Assembly: GCA_021647685.1 (NCBI GenBank)
Contig: JAKIUH010000048.1
Coordinates: 1 to 16,365 of the forward strand
Reading direction: 5' to 3'
Length of the DNA: 16,365 nucleotides
Origin: Bacteroidales bacterium
GTDB lineage: Bacteria; Bacteroidota; Bacteroidia; Bacteroidales; NBLH01
In this document: one piece after another, positions 6,179-14,714 of the stretch
Position numbering within the stretch: the stretch's first letter is position 1
Layout: each line of letters starts with the position of its first letter
Program-made: the position numbers and the translations under genes
The notes under the pieces: generated by a model
Database searches by the model: none
Told to the model about the DNA's origin: nothing
The model's input: only the letters and a program-made list of their open reading frames with translations

Positions 6179-7345
6179 TTAAGGAGTAACAAAACTACCT
6201 GCAAAAAGCAATACACCGGTTGATTTTTCTTTAATAAAATAAAAAAATGGTCGGTTTGCTTTAAAAATTTCTACCTCTTTGCTTCCGGTTACGGAACGTG
6301 AACCGATTACTGCCGTAGCTGCACTTGCTTCGGTACCGCTTTCGTTAATTTCAATAATTGCTTTATGTATAATATTACTTATTTTTATGTCTTTATTTCC
6401 TGAAATACCCGATAAATCGGCTTGACTGCTTAAAAGTTTAGTCATTCCCATATTTTTAAAATACTCAATTAATTCATACTCACTTTCTTCTTTAAATTTA
6501 GGAATGCTTAGTCTTACTTTTTTATTTTCAAGTCTTTGGGTGATTCTTTCAAAATACTGTATATCAAATTTTTTAGCAAAGTTTTCAAAATTATCAGGCA
6601 TTACAATAATAAATGAGGCTTCATTGTTCTCGTAGGGTATTTCAATAGCTGTGAGTTCATTATTTTTATAATAGGGTATTGTTAAAACGGAACGCATATA
6701 GTTTGTTTTTACTTTGCCCCCGTCAATAGTATAAAAATTATCTTGATAGGTATTTTTTTCTTCAAAACGATTTTTCCATTGTGCATAATAATAAACTGCA
6801 TTTACCAGTACAATCACCGTTGATTCATCAAGGATACCTTTTGTTAAAAAATCTTTGATATTATTTTTTGTTTTTTCTTCAACCCACGTGTTTATATCAT
6901 TCCTTGTTTTTTCTATTCCATCTGTAGTGCTGAAATTTGCTTGCCTGATATCTGCATTAAAATTAATTTTTAAGTTTTTTGTAAAACTTTTTTTTATATC
7001 CATATTTTGCTTTATCCAGATATTATTTGCCGAATAAAGCTCTATTTTTCTATTAAATGATAAAGCATCATTTAGCGCTTTTAGGTCTTGCGGGATTGTA
7101 TTTTCATTGTTTGGAAACAATATATTTTCCATTTCGGTTTTTGTTTCAGCTTTTGCTCCAATGTATGTCATAGCCAGTGCATTTGAAATACTATATGCTG
7201 AAATAAAAATATTTTTATTTCCATTAGCTTTATTGATTTGTTTTAAAAGCTCAAATGATAAATTATTAATATTTTTAACTGAATTTTTTTGTGCATTAAT
7301 CATAAGTGGAAATAGAATAAGTAGGATAAAAGATAATACTTTCAT
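6179..7345 (-). CDS. Secreted serpin (serine protease inhibitor family I4)
   Basis: This 388-residue protein begins MKVLSFILLILFPLMINAQ, a Sec signal peptide. The ATG at 7345 is chosen because the alternative upstream TTG (7372) lies inside the -7 box at 7370-7377. The serpin fold is clear: NIFISAYSISNALAMTYIGA near the N-terminus, the NAVYYYAQWKNRF block mid-protein, and the signature FKANRPFFYFIKE near the C-terminus (361-373). The reactive loop starts with the inhibitory-type hinge E335-S-G-T-E-A-S-A-A-T-A, whose small residues allow loop insertion, so it is probably a true inhibitor. By hinge counting P1 is S351 with R350 at P2; the loop is about four residues longer than in alpha-1-antitrypsin, so R350 could act as P1. 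It would work in the periplasm or outside the cell; no Cys lipobox or sorting domain is present. Confidence 0.93.
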   Translation of the reverse strand: MKVLSFILLILFPLMINAQKNSVKNINNLSFELLKQINKANGNKNIFISAYSISNALAMTYIGAKAETKTEMENILFPNNENTIPQDLKALNDALSFNRKIELYSANNIWIKQNMDIKKSFTKNLKINFNADIRQANFSTTDGIEKTRNDINTWVEEKTKNNIKDFLTKGILDESTVIVLVNAVYYYAQWKNRFEEKNTYQDNFYTIDGGKVKTNYMRSVLTIPYYKNNELTAIEIPYENNEASFIIVMPDNFENFAKKFDIQYFERITQRLENKKVRLSIPKFKEESEYELIEYFKNMGMTKLLSSQADLSGISGNKDIKISNIIHKAIIEINESGTEASAATAVIGSRSVTGSKEVEIFKANRPFFYFIKEKSTGVLLFAGSFVTP

Positions 7346-7369
7346 AACCGGGGTTTTTAAATAAATATT

Positions 7370-7377
7370 CAAAGCTA
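7370..7377 (-). promoter_or_regulatory. -7 box of the serpin gene
   Basis: On the minus strand this reads TAGCTTTG, an exact TAnnTTTG match ending 24 nt before the ATG at 7345. No matching TTG was seen at -33. It decides the start codon by overlapping the only alternative upstream start. Confidence 0.55.
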
Positions 7378-7460
7378 CAAATAATTAACGTTGCTTACTC
7401 TTTTTTATTTGCCTGTGTATGCTTTGTTTTTTGTCAGTAGGCGGAAAATTTTGATGAAAT

Positions 7461-7491
7461 AAAAAAAGCCCTACTTTAAGAGTAGAGCTTT
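7461..7491 (-). terminator. Rho-independent terminator of the phosphate transporter gene
   Basis: On the minus strand the arm AAAGCTCTACT (7491-7481) pairs with AGTAGGGCTTT (7475-7465) with one T-G pair and a 5-nt loop, then runs into a seven-base T tract (7467-7461). It begins 21 bases after the stop codon. Confidence 0.92.
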
Positions 7492-7512
7492 TTGCAATTT
7501 TTCTAATAAAAT

Positions 7513-9723
7513 TTATGAATTTTGATAGATAATAAAGTCTCTTTGTGATTTTAAAAGATTTACAATATGCAAAACCATGTTTTTCGTTTCGTTAAGAATA
7601 CCTAAATATAATAATGAATTTTTTGTACTTGCATTTGAATCTTTAATTCGCTTAATTTGATTTTTCCGAAATTTATTAATTGCCGTAAGAATATTTTGTT
7701 GATATTCAAGAGCCTTTTCAATATCATCAAAATGATTATTATTGATAATATCCAAAATTTCGTCAAGCAAATCTTGTAATAAATCTTTTAACTTATTTAA
7801 TTCTTCAACTTGTTTTTCATTAAATCCTGAATGTTGATTATCAAAATGTTGATAAGCCGGACGAACAATAAATGCGATGTCATGAGCAATTTCTCTTAAA
7901 TAGTCCAAAACCTGTACATAATAGTGTCCCGTTTCAATCGAATCTTCTTGTAGTTCATGAATGGTTGCTTCAATACCGTCTTTTAAGGCTTTGGCGCGTT
8001 CATTAATTTTTTCTACTTTTTTATTTAATTTCTTTAAACCTACGCGGTCTTCTGTAGCTATTAATTTTACTGCTTTACCATAAATTTCGGAAACCTGATT
8101 TATTGTTTTGGTAACATTAATAGAACAAGCTTCCATAATATTTATTTCTTCTTTGGTATTGTTACCGGTAAAGATATCGTCTTCCTCTTCTGTACGTTGT
8201 TTGTGAACGGATTTGGATTTGATTAAAACAAATACAGACAAAATTAAATAAATAGGAACCATTATAAAGCCAATATAATATATGGTAAGTGCAACTAAAA
8301 ATGCGACAGAAAATGCTATGAAAGCAGTAAAAAACCATCCTGTGATTACTGTAATTACTCCATTAACACGATATACAGCACTTTCACGTCCCCATGCCCC
8401 ATCGGCTAATGAAGTTCCCATTGCTACCATAAAGGTTACATAAGTTGTGGACAAAGGCAGTTTTAAAGAGGTGGCAAAACTAATTAGAATACTTGCCACT
8501 ACTAAATTTACACTTGCTCTTATTAAGTCAAATGAAGCATCGTTGTCATTTTCTTTTCTAGGTACTTCAAATCTTTTACTAACTGATTTTTGTAAAGGTT
8601 CAGGAGTAATGTATTTTAATGCATTAGAAAGTTTTATTGATTGGCGAACGATAAATCTTGAAAAAGGTGAAGATTCAAAACGTTCATGACCTACATCTTG
8701 TTTACTTAAATCAATAGAAGTTTGTGTAACACTTCGAGCCTTTTTGGATAACCATAAAGTAATAATCATTATTAAACCCGCAATTAATAAATAAAGTGTC
8801 GGGGTATGTACTTTTTGTGCCAATACTGCCATTTCCTGTCCTGAACTCCATGCTTGGTAAGCTTTTAATCCCGCAAGAGGTACACCAATAAAGTTTACAA
8901 GGTCGTTTCCGGCAAAAGCCATTGCCAAAGCAAAGGTTCCTACCAAAATAATCATTTTCAGAATATTTACTTTAGTAAATATTTGCAAGAGTTTTAATGC
9001 AATAGTCCAGAATGTAAAACTAACCGTGATTATTACCAGTGTATTGGATTGTATCCAGTGTTTTGTATCATCAGTCATAAAAGAAGCTCCTTTTGCTCCT
9101 TTTATCAATATAAAATAAGTAATTGCAGTAATGGCAATTCCACCCCAAAGAGCTCCCCAATATTTATAGGTTTTTTCATAATTAAATGAAAAAACTAAGC
9201 GTACAATGTATTGAACAAAGGTACCAACACTAAAAGCAACTACTACCGAAAGCAATATTCCGGCAATAATTACCAATGCTTTGCCGGAATTGATATATTC
9301 TCCAAGGGTATTTAATCCTTCTCCGCTATGAATAACTTTAAGTACTGCTACTGAAACGGCTGCTCCAAGTAACTCAAAAACTATTGAAACGGTTGTAGAG
9401 GTAGGTAGTCCTAGAGTATTAAATGTGTCCAGCAAAATAATGTCTGTAAGCATTACTGCCAGAAATATAATCATGATGTTGTGAAAGCTGAACATTTCAG
9501 GGTGGAAAATACCTTTACGTGCTACTTCCATCATTCCGCTTGAAAAGGTTGCCCCAAAAACAACACCCAGACTTGCTACTGCCATGATAATCCAAAATGG
9601 AGCTGCTTTTGAACCGATTGCAGAATTTAAAAAATTTACTGCATCGTTGCTAACACCAACTACCAAGTCAGAAACTGCCAATATAACAAGTACAACTACT
9701 AATAAAATAAATACTGTTTCCAT
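7513..9723 (-). CDS. PiT-family inorganic phosphate transporter with C-terminal PhoU-like domain
   Basis: This 736-residue inner-membrane protein carries both copies of the PiT signature: G23-V-S-N26-D27-A-V-N near the N-terminus and F270-A-G-N273-D274-L-V-N in the middle. These are the inverted repeats that bind phosphate and the coupling cation in this family. About ten hydrophobic segments are visible up to roughly residue 515; a second PiT block near 410-480 includes SFATSLKLPLSTTYVTF. After a basic linker, residues 540-736 form a soluble helical region rich in E, K, D and N with heptad-like spacing, resembling PhoU/DUF47 proteins. These are thought to restrain uptake; such fusions of about 740 residues are common in Bacteroidota. 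It has its own -7 box and terminator, so it is transcribed alone. I see no Pho-box. Confidence 0.94.
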   Translation of the reverse strand: METVFILLVVVLVILAVSDLVVGVSNDAVNFLNSAIGSKAAPFWIIMAVASLGVVFGATFSSGMMEVARKGIFHPEMFSFHNIMIIFLAVMLTDIILLDTFNTLGLPTSTTVSIVFELLGAAVSVAVLKVIHSGEGLNTLGEYINSGKALVIIAGILLSVVVAFSVGTFVQYIVRLVFSFNYEKTYKYWGALWGGIAITAITYFILIKGAKGASFMTDDTKHWIQSNTLVIITVSFTFWTIALKLLQIFTKVNILKMIILVGTFALAMAFAGNDLVNFIGVPLAGLKAYQAWSSGQEMAVLAQKVHTPTLYLLIAGLIMIITLWLSKKARSVTQTSIDLSKQDVGHERFESSPFSRFIVRQSIKLSNALKYITPEPLQKSVSKRFEVPRKENDNDASFDLIRASVNLVVASILISFATSLKLPLSTTYVTFMVAMGTSLADGAWGRESAVYRVNGVITVITGWFFTAFIAFSVAFLVALTIYYIGFIMVPIYLILSVFVLIKSKSVHKQRTEEEDDIFTGNNTKEEINIMEACSINVTKTINQVSEIYGKAVKLIATEDRVGLKKLNKKVEKINERAKALKDGIEATIHELQEDSIETGHYYVQVLDYLREIAHDIAFIVRPAYQHFDNQHSGFNEKQVEELNKLKDLLQDLLDEILDIINNNHFDDIEKALEYQQNILTAINKFRKNQIKRIKDSNASTKNSLLYLGILNETKNMVLHIVNLLKSQRDFIIYQNS

Positions 9724-9749
9724 TTTTTAATTTAGTTAATAATTTGTGC

Positions 9750-9757
9750 CAAAAGTA
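9750..9757 (-). promoter_or_regulatory. -7 box of the phosphate transporter gene
   Basis: The minus strand reads TACTTTTG, matching TAnnTTTG, with 26 nt between it and the ATG at 9723. The -33 TTG is not at a standard distance. Confidence 0.5.
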
Positions 9758-9874
9758 GAGACATGAACTATTAATCCTATGGAAACAAGATTATCTTTTT
9801 ATTAATTCAATATTAAGTTAATGTTAATTTTTAAGCAATATGCTGAATGTGAGTATGTTATATTTTTACCCTTA

Positions 9875-10375
9875 TTAGATACCCAGTTTTTTCTTAACAA
9901 GATGTTCTACATTATCTTCTTTTTTAAAATATAATAAAACCCCCTTACTATTGTCAATAATAAAGCGATAGCCGTTTTCTTTGGCTACTTCATTAATAGC
10001 CGCTTTTAATTTATCAATGGCTTTTTGGTATAGAACAGTCTTTTTTTTATTAATTTCTTTTTGGGCATCTAACTGAAATTGTCTTAAATCTACCTGCATT
10101 TTTGTTAATTCATTTTCCTTTTCTTTACGTAAAAAATCAGATAAGCCCTCTTGGGTTTCATTAAACTCTTTAAGTTTATTTTGGTATTCTTCGTTCTTTG
10201 CTTTTATGTATTCATTAATCGGTTTAATATATGCTTCGAGCTCTTTGTTTGCAGCAGCAATATCCGGCATCTCTTGTAAAACTTTATCGGCATTTATGTA
10301 TCCGTATTTAAATTTTTGTGCAAAAGAGTTTATGGTTGCAGCAATAAGTAGTATTAACAAAATATTTCTTTTCAT
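9875..10375 (-). CDS. OmpH/Skp-family periplasmic chaperone
   Basis: This 166-residue protein has a Sec signal peptide (MKRNILLILLIAATINSFAQ, cleavage after the AQ) followed by FKYGYINADKVLQEMPD, the typical first strand and helix of OmpH/Skp proteins. A long charged region (about residues 40-130), dense in K, E, N and Q, forms the coiled-coil arms that hold unfolded outer-membrane proteins during transit through the periplasm. The C-terminal strand, GYRFIIDNSKGVLLYF, completes the small beta core. The length matches the family. Unlike many relatives, it is not next to bamA here. It is transcribed alone from the promoter at 10408-10440; no clear terminator follows. Given its many clients it may help assemble barrels such as the one at 2632, but nothing in the sequence shows this link. 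Confidence 0.92.
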   Translation of the reverse strand: MKRNILLILLIAATINSFAQKFKYGYINADKVLQEMPDIAAANKELEAYIKPINEYIKAKNEEYQNKLKEFNETQEGLSDFLRKEKENELTKMQVDLRQFQLDAQKEINKKKTVLYQKAIDKLKAAINEVAKENGYRFIIDNSKGVLLYFKKEDNVEHLVKKKLGI

Positions 10376-10407
10376 TTTCTGTAAAAATTATTTAAGATGA
10401 ATTAATT

Positions 10408-10440
10408 CAAAAGTATAATTTTAAATTTCATAATGAGCAA
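10408..10440 (-). promoter_or_regulatory. Promoter of the OmpH-family gene
   Basis: On the minus strand, TTG (10440-10438), 22 nt, then TACTTTTG (10415-10408) fits the TTG-N19..23-TAnnTTTG pattern. It lies 32 nt before the ATG. The -7 octamer is identical to that of the phosphate transporter. Confidence 0.65.
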
Positions 10441-10868
10441 TAGGGTAAAATTACTGATTTATCTTGTAAATTATTTGTATATTTTGATGAAATGAATAAA
10501 CTCTGAGATAGATGAATTGGGAAACAGGACATTTAATTATATTCCTTGCAGCTTCACAAGTTTTTTATAATTAATTAATTACCTAAAAACAAGTCTTATA
10601 AAAACCATGCCAACTTTACTTTACTTTGTAAATAATTATTGACATTTTTTATGGGATAATTTTTTAAATAATCTTTTCAACAATTTAAATTTTTAATTTC
10701 ATATTGGTTTTCAGAAATATAAAAATGATATGAACAAAAAACAAGATTGCTAAAATTATAAGTGACAAAATACGGTTTTTAATTTTTGAGTTTATTAAAT
10801 AACTTGCAATCAGGAAAATTTGTATAATCGCTTAATTATCAATTAAACTGTTAAAAATTTAAAGAATA
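10441..10868. other. AT-rich divergent intergenic region ahead of nrdJ
   Basis: These 428 bases separate the ompH promoter from the nrdJ start. I found no exact TAnnTTTG box for nrdJ, no cobalamin riboswitch core and no NrdR-box pair. A 20-codon frame from about 10512 begins MNWETGH but has no further support. The composition is very AT-rich, with homopolymer runs. Confidence 0.6.
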
Positions 10869-13436
10869 ATGCACACAGAACCTATGACCCTGAAAAACTC
10901 AAAAGAAAAAAATGGATATACTTTTGATGAAGCATTTCAAAAGTCGCTGACCTACTTTAACGGTGATGAACTTGCCGCCAGAGTATGGGTAAATAAATAT
11001 GCCCTTAAAGATTCACACGGGAATATTTTTGAATTAAGTCCCGATGATATGCATCGCCGTTTGGCAAAAGAAATTCATCGAATTGAAAAAAATTATCCCA
11101 ATCCTTTAAGTGAAGAAAAATTATACGAATTACTTAAGGGTTTTAAATACATCGTTCCTCAGGGTGGTCCGATGACCGGCATCGGCAATAATTTTCAAGT
11201 AGCCTCCTTATCCAATTGTTTTGTTATCGGCGAAGACAAACCGGCTGATTCCTATGGTGGAATTATGAAAACCGACCAGGAGCAAGTGCAGTTGATGAAA
11301 CGCCGGGGTGGTGTGGGACATGATTTGTCACATATCCGTCCTAAAGGAAGCCCTGTATTAAACAGTGCACTTACTTCCACCGGAGTAGTTCCTTTTATGG
11401 AACGTTTTTCAAACTCAACTCGCGAAGTGGCTCAAGACGGCAGGCGCGGTGCATTAATGTTAAGTATATCCGTTAAACATCCTGATGCAGAAGATTTTAT
11501 TGATGCAAAACTTCAAGCCGGAAAAATTACAGGTGCCAACATTTCTGTAAAAATTGACGATGAGTTTATGCAAGCCGTTGTTGATAATAAATCGTATGTA
11601 CAAAAATTCCCTATTGATTCGGATAAACCGGTTTATACAAAAGAAATAAATGCCCGGAAACTTTGGGAAAAAATCAGACATAATGCATGGAAATCGGCAG
11701 AGCCCGGTATTTTATTTTGGGATACCGTAATAAAAGAATCAATTCCCGATTGTTATGCCGATTTGGGTTATCGCACTGTATCTACTAATCCTTGCGGGGA
11801 AATTCCTTTGTGTCCGCACGATAGTTGTCGTTTATTGGCAATTAATTTATACAGCTATGTAGAAAAACCTTTTACGAAAAAAGCAAAGTTTAATTTTGAC
11901 TTGTTTCGTGAACATGTTGGCTATGCGCAACGCATCATGGATGATATTATTGATTTAGAACTGGAAAAAATTGATAAAATCATTGAAAAAATAAAAAATG
12001 ACCCGGAATCGGAAGAAGTAAAACGTATTGAGTTAAATTTATGGAAAAACATTCGCCGTAAGGCAATGGAAGGAAGACGTACAGGTGTTGGAATTACTGC
12101 AGAAGGAGATATGATTGCTGCCCTTGGTTTACGTTACGGTAGCGATAATGCAATTGATTTTTCGGTTGAAGTACATAAAAATTTAGCTTTATCAGCTTAT
12201 CGTTCATCGGTTACTATGGCTAAAGAACGGGGTGCATTTGCTATTTATGATGCAGAACGCGAAAAAGAAAATCCTTTTGTTTTACGATTAAAAGAAGCCG
12301 ATGCCACATTATACGAGGATATGCTAAAATACGGAAGGCGCAATATTGCCTTACTTACAATAGCACCTACCGGAACTACCAGTTTAATGACTCAAACCAC
12401 CTCGGGTATTGAGCCTGTGTTTATGCCGGTATATAAAAGGCGGAGAAAAGTAAACCCCAACGATACGGATGTTACTGTTGCTTATACTGATGAAAGCGGA
12501 GATGCGTGGGAAGAATACAATGTTTTTCATCATCATTTTCTCACATGGCTTAAAGTAAATAAGTATAATGTTGATAAAATAAAACACTATACCGAAGAAG
12601 AAATTGATGAGCTTATAAAAAAATCACCTTATTATAAAGCCACCTCAAATGATATTGACTGGATGGCAAAAGTTAGTATGCAAGGTGCTATTCAAAAATG
12701 GGTTGATCATTCAATAAGTGTAACTGTTAATTTACCCAAAGATGTTAGCGAAGAATTAGTAGGCGATTTATATGTTGAAGCATGGAAAAGCGGATGCAAA
12801 GGGGTAACTGTTTACAGAGACGGCTCACGCGACGGGGTACTTATTTCGACAAAAAAAGAAAAGAAAAATACAGGATTGGAATATCATCAGGCACCTAAAC
12901 GGCCTAAATCATTAGAAGCAGATATTGTCCGTTTTAATAATAACAATGAAAAGTGGATTGCTTTTGTGGGTTTGCTTAACGGACGACCTTACGAAATTTT
13001 TACGGGTATTGCCGAAGAAGATGCCTTACCTATTCCAAAATCTATAACCAAAGGTTATATCATCAAAAACAGAGACGAAAACGGACACAAGCGTTATGAT
13101 TTTCAATATACCAACAAATACGGTTTTCATATAACAATTGAGGGGTTATCGTATAAATTCAATCCTGAATTTTGGAATTATGCGAAATTAATTTCAGGCG
13201 TTTTACGTCATGGAATGCCTATTGAAAGTGCTGTTGAATTAATTTCTTCACTACATTTAGATAGTGAAACAATTAATACATGGAAAAAAGGGGTTGAAAG
13301 AGCACTTAAAAAGTACATTCCTGACGGAACAAAAGCAAAAGCCGGAAAAAAATGTGAAAACTGTGGTTCAGAGTCGCTTATTTATCAAGAGGGCTGTCTG
13401 ATTTGCCAAAGCTGTGGCAGCTCTAAATGCGGATAA
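10869..13436 (+). CDS. nrdJ: Class II (adenosylcobalamin-dependent) ribonucleotide reductase
   Basis: This 855-residue cytoplasmic enzyme reduces ribonucleotides to deoxyribonucleotides with a radical generated from adenosylcobalamin, independently of oxygen. The catalytic residues are visible. C117 (in SNCFV) and C320 form the redox pair. N307-P-C309-G-E311 carries the thiyl-radical Cys309 with its Asn and Glu partners. The C309-C320 spacing of 11 equals that of Thermotoga NrdJ (C322/C333). The block RRGGVGHDLSHIRPKGS and the late APTGTTSLMTQTTSGIEP are family hallmarks. Residues from about 677 to 800 correspond to the TSCPD-type domain of B12-dependent reductases. The tail has C829xxC832, C843xxC846xxC849 and C854, a zinc-ribbon-like end that includes cysteines able to re-reduce the active site. 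There is no N-terminal ATP-cone. It is a single gene with a strong terminator. Confidence 0.96.
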   Translation: MHTEPMTLKNSKEKNGYTFDEAFQKSLTYFNGDELAARVWVNKYALKDSHGNIFELSPDDMHRRLAKEIHRIEKNYPNPLSEEKLYELLKGFKYIVPQGGPMTGIGNNFQVASLSNCFVIGEDKPADSYGGIMKTDQEQVQLMKRRGGVGHDLSHIRPKGSPVLNSALTSTGVVPFMERFSNSTREVAQDGRRGALMLSISVKHPDAEDFIDAKLQAGKITGANISVKIDDEFMQAVVDNKSYVQKFPIDSDKPVYTKEINARKLWEKIRHNAWKSAEPGILFWDTVIKESIPDCYADLGYRTVSTNPCGEIPLCPHDSCRLLAINLYSYVEKPFTKKAKFNFDLFREHVGYAQRIMDDIIDLELEKIDKIIEKIKNDPESEEVKRIELNLWKNIRRKAMEGRRTGVGITAEGDMIAALGLRYGSDNAIDFSVEVHKNLALSAYRSSVTMAKERGAFAIYDAEREKENPFVLRLKEADATLYEDMLKYGRRNIALLTIAPTGTTSLMTQTTSGIEPVFMPVYKRRRKVNPNDTDVTVAYTDESGDAWEEYNVFHHHFLTWLKVNKYNVDKIKHYTEEEIDELIKKSPYYKATSNDIDWMAKVSMQGAIQKWVDHSISVTVNLPKDVSEELVGDLYVEAWKSGCKGVTVYRDGSRDGVLISTKKEKKNTGLEYHQAPKRPKSLEADIVRFNNNNEKWIAFVGLLNGRPYEIFTGIAEEDALPIPKSITKGYIIKNRDENGHKRYDFQYTNKYGFHITIEGLSYKFNPEFWNYAKLISGVLRHGMPIESAVELISSLHLDSETINTWKKGVERALKKYIPDGTKAKAGKKCENCGSESLIYQEGCLICQSCGSSKCG

Positions 13437-13457
13437 ATTTTGTGGTGTTTTTGGATG

Positions 13458-13493
13458 AAAGGAGTGCTTTACAAACCGGCACTCCTTTTTTTT
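13458..13493 (+). terminator. Rho-independent terminator of nrdJ
   Basis: AAAGGAGTGC (13458-13467) pairs with GCACTCCTTT (13479-13488) and runs into an eight-T tract (13486-13493), 21 bp after the stop. On the minus strand it is followed by only TTT, so it could also help end the convergent lipoprotein gene, less strongly. Confidence 0.92.
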
Positions 13494-13505
13494 GTTTCCA
13501 AATAA

Positions 13506-14267
13506 TTATTTCTTAACTGCGTCCTCAATTAAAATTTCATAAGTATAGCCGTAACCGAAATCTTTATCAAGTGCTACTTTTCCTTCAATAGTAACAACAT
13601 CGCCAATAGTGAACTCTTGGTTTGAGGTTGCTACTACATCAAATTTTCCATTGTATTCTGTTCCGTCTTGAATATGAATCCAATTTTTTTTCATAATGGC
13701 TTTATTGTATTTTGTAATTTTACCTTTAATTTTCACCATTTTGCCGGCATATTTCTCTTTGTTTGCAAATAATTCGGCAATGGTAATCCCCCCTTGTACC
13801 GGTTCTACCTTTGTTTCTGTTTTAACTATTGTTGATTTAACATTTGATGTATAGTCAGTTGCATGCTCCGGTGTTTTTAAACCATCAGGAGATAAAGCAA
13901 CTTTTTCAAGAAAAATTACCACCTCAAAATCGCGTCCCAACTCTTTACTGTGAAAATTTTTCATTTCCATACCCCCTTTGTAATAATAGGTCTTACCGAG
14001 GTCTGCTTGCATTTTGGGCACTGCTAACCAAACATCGTTATTGTTTTCTTTAAGACGCAAATAGGTGTATGAGTTTGTTTGAATAGCTTCCTGTAAAACA
14101 CCTTCATGCATAGCAGAACCTGTCATTTGTTTGCCTGTTTCATTTTTTTGTTCAGGACAACACTCTTCTTTTTTATCCTTACTATTTTGTATTCCTGTTT
14201 TCTTATCTTGCCCCTGACAACTTGAAATTAAAATTATAATGCTGATTGAAATAAAAATTAGTCTCAT
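13506..14267 (-). CDS. Lipoprotein with C-terminal OB-fold domain
   Basis: This 253-residue protein begins MRLIFISISIIILISSC, a signal peptide with lipobox ISSC and lipid-bearing Cys17, followed by a polar tether containing a C36-C37 pair. Residues about 55-121 form a first small domain (from GVLQEAI to VVIFLEKV) with a W-L-A-V-P core. Residues about 159-250 have the look of an OB-fold: GKMVKIKGKITKYNKAI, a W-I-H-I-Q-D-G strand, then VVATS and GDVVTIEGKV. The two modules may be related repeats. I infer a small-molecule or protein-binding periplasmic lipoprotein; proteins of this kind occur near respiratory and cytochrome genes in the phylum, and this one is divergent from the Fe-S/NrfD operon at 14715. 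No specific function is assigned. No exact -7 box was found upstream. Confidence 0.8.
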   Translation of the reverse strand: MRLIFISISIIILISSCQGQDKKTGIQNSKDKKEECCPEQKNETGKQMTGSAMHEGVLQEAIQTNSYTYLRLKENNNDVWLAVPKMQADLGKTYYYKGGMEMKNFHSKELGRDFEVVIFLEKVALSPDGLKTPEHATDYTSNVKSTIVKTETKVEPVQGGITIAELFANKEKYAGKMVKIKGKITKYNKAIMKKNWIHIQDGTEYNGKFDVVATSNQEFTIGDVVTIEGKVALDKDFGYGYTYEILIEDAVKK

Positions 14268-14352
14268 ATTATTTTCTATTTAAGTTAACAATAAATTGAA
14301 TGTAAATTTATCATTAAATTATCAATAGCCCTGCCAAAATATCATTATACCT

Positions 14353-14368
14353 TATGATAATTGTCATA
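14353..14368. promoter_or_regulatory. Candidate CRP/FNR-type operator
   Basis: TATGATAATTGTCATA is a 16-bp palindrome with one mismatched pair (T14358/G14363). The TGA...TCA half-sites with a 6-bp centre resemble sites of CRP/FNR-superfamily regulators. It lies between the divergent lipoprotein and respiratory genes, where redox control would be expected, but the assignment is by pattern only. Confidence 0.3.
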
Positions 14369-14497
14369 TACTTAAATTTACATATAAATCTATGCTTTTA
14401 ATACCAAAAAAAACGAATAAGAAGCGCTTTTTTAGTTTCCAAAAATAAAAAAAGCCGGATTTTCTAAGAAAATGATTTTTTCAAACAAAACCAATGG

Positions 14498-14527
14498 GTT
14501 ATTTGCCCCAATCAAGGGTTAAATAAC
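14498..14527 (+). repeat. Inverted repeat in the leader region of the Fe-S operon
   Basis: GTTATTTGCCC (14498-14508) pairs with GGGTTAAATAAC (14516-14527) with one internal irregularity and a 7-nt loop. No T-tract follows, so it is not a terminator. It could be an operator or an RNA structure. Confidence 0.45.
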
Positions 14528-14579
14528 ACAATCTCCTAAACTTAAAAATAGGCGCTATTAACACTTGTGAAAAAAATAA

Positions 14580-14670
14580 GAGCTCTGTATCGCTTGCAGG
14601 ATAAGGAAATACAGGTTCTCAGTTTTTAATTTAAATAATGGGTATAGTATTTGGTTTTAGCAAAACTGAG
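14580..14670 (+). repeat. Two adjacent stem-loops in the Fe-S operon leader
   Basis: CTGTAT (14585-14590) pairs with ATACAG (14609-14614), reinforced by an outer GAG (14580-14582) / CTC (14618-14620). CTCAGTTTT (14618-14626) pairs with AAAACTGAG (14662-14670). The CTC at 14618-14620 is shared, so the outer part of the first stem and the second stem exclude each other. They end 44 bp before the start codon at 14715. Confidence 0.4.
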
Positions 14671-14714
14671 TATTTAAAATAATAACTTTATACAATCCTA
14701 AAATCAAAAATATT

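Larger units (their letters stand above)
14268..14714. other. Divergent intergenic region with several inverted repeats
   Basis: I see no gene in these 447 bases between the lipoprotein (minus) and the Fe-S operon (plus). They contain a CRP/FNR-like palindrome (14353-14368), an AAGCGCTT palindrome near 14422, and leader hairpins (14498-14527, 14580-14620, 14618-14670). No exact TAnnTTTG box is present on the plus strand; the closest is TAGTATTTG near 14645, one base too long. Confidence 0.6.

Noticed and set aside
10512..10574. Short peptide starting MNWETGH ahead of nrdJ
   Set aside because: It has only 20 codons, no promoter box, and no terminator or conserved feature to support it.
10441..10868. 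Cobalamin riboswitch expected ahead of the B12-dependent reductase
   Set aside because: No B12-box or paired GC-rich core is visible in this very AT-rich stretch.
14449..14486. Terminator-like AAAAAAAGCCGGA followed by a T-rich run
   Set aside because: The complementary TCCGGC arm is missing; only a weak 6-bp A-T stem (14459-14473) is present and no gene ends nearby on this strand.
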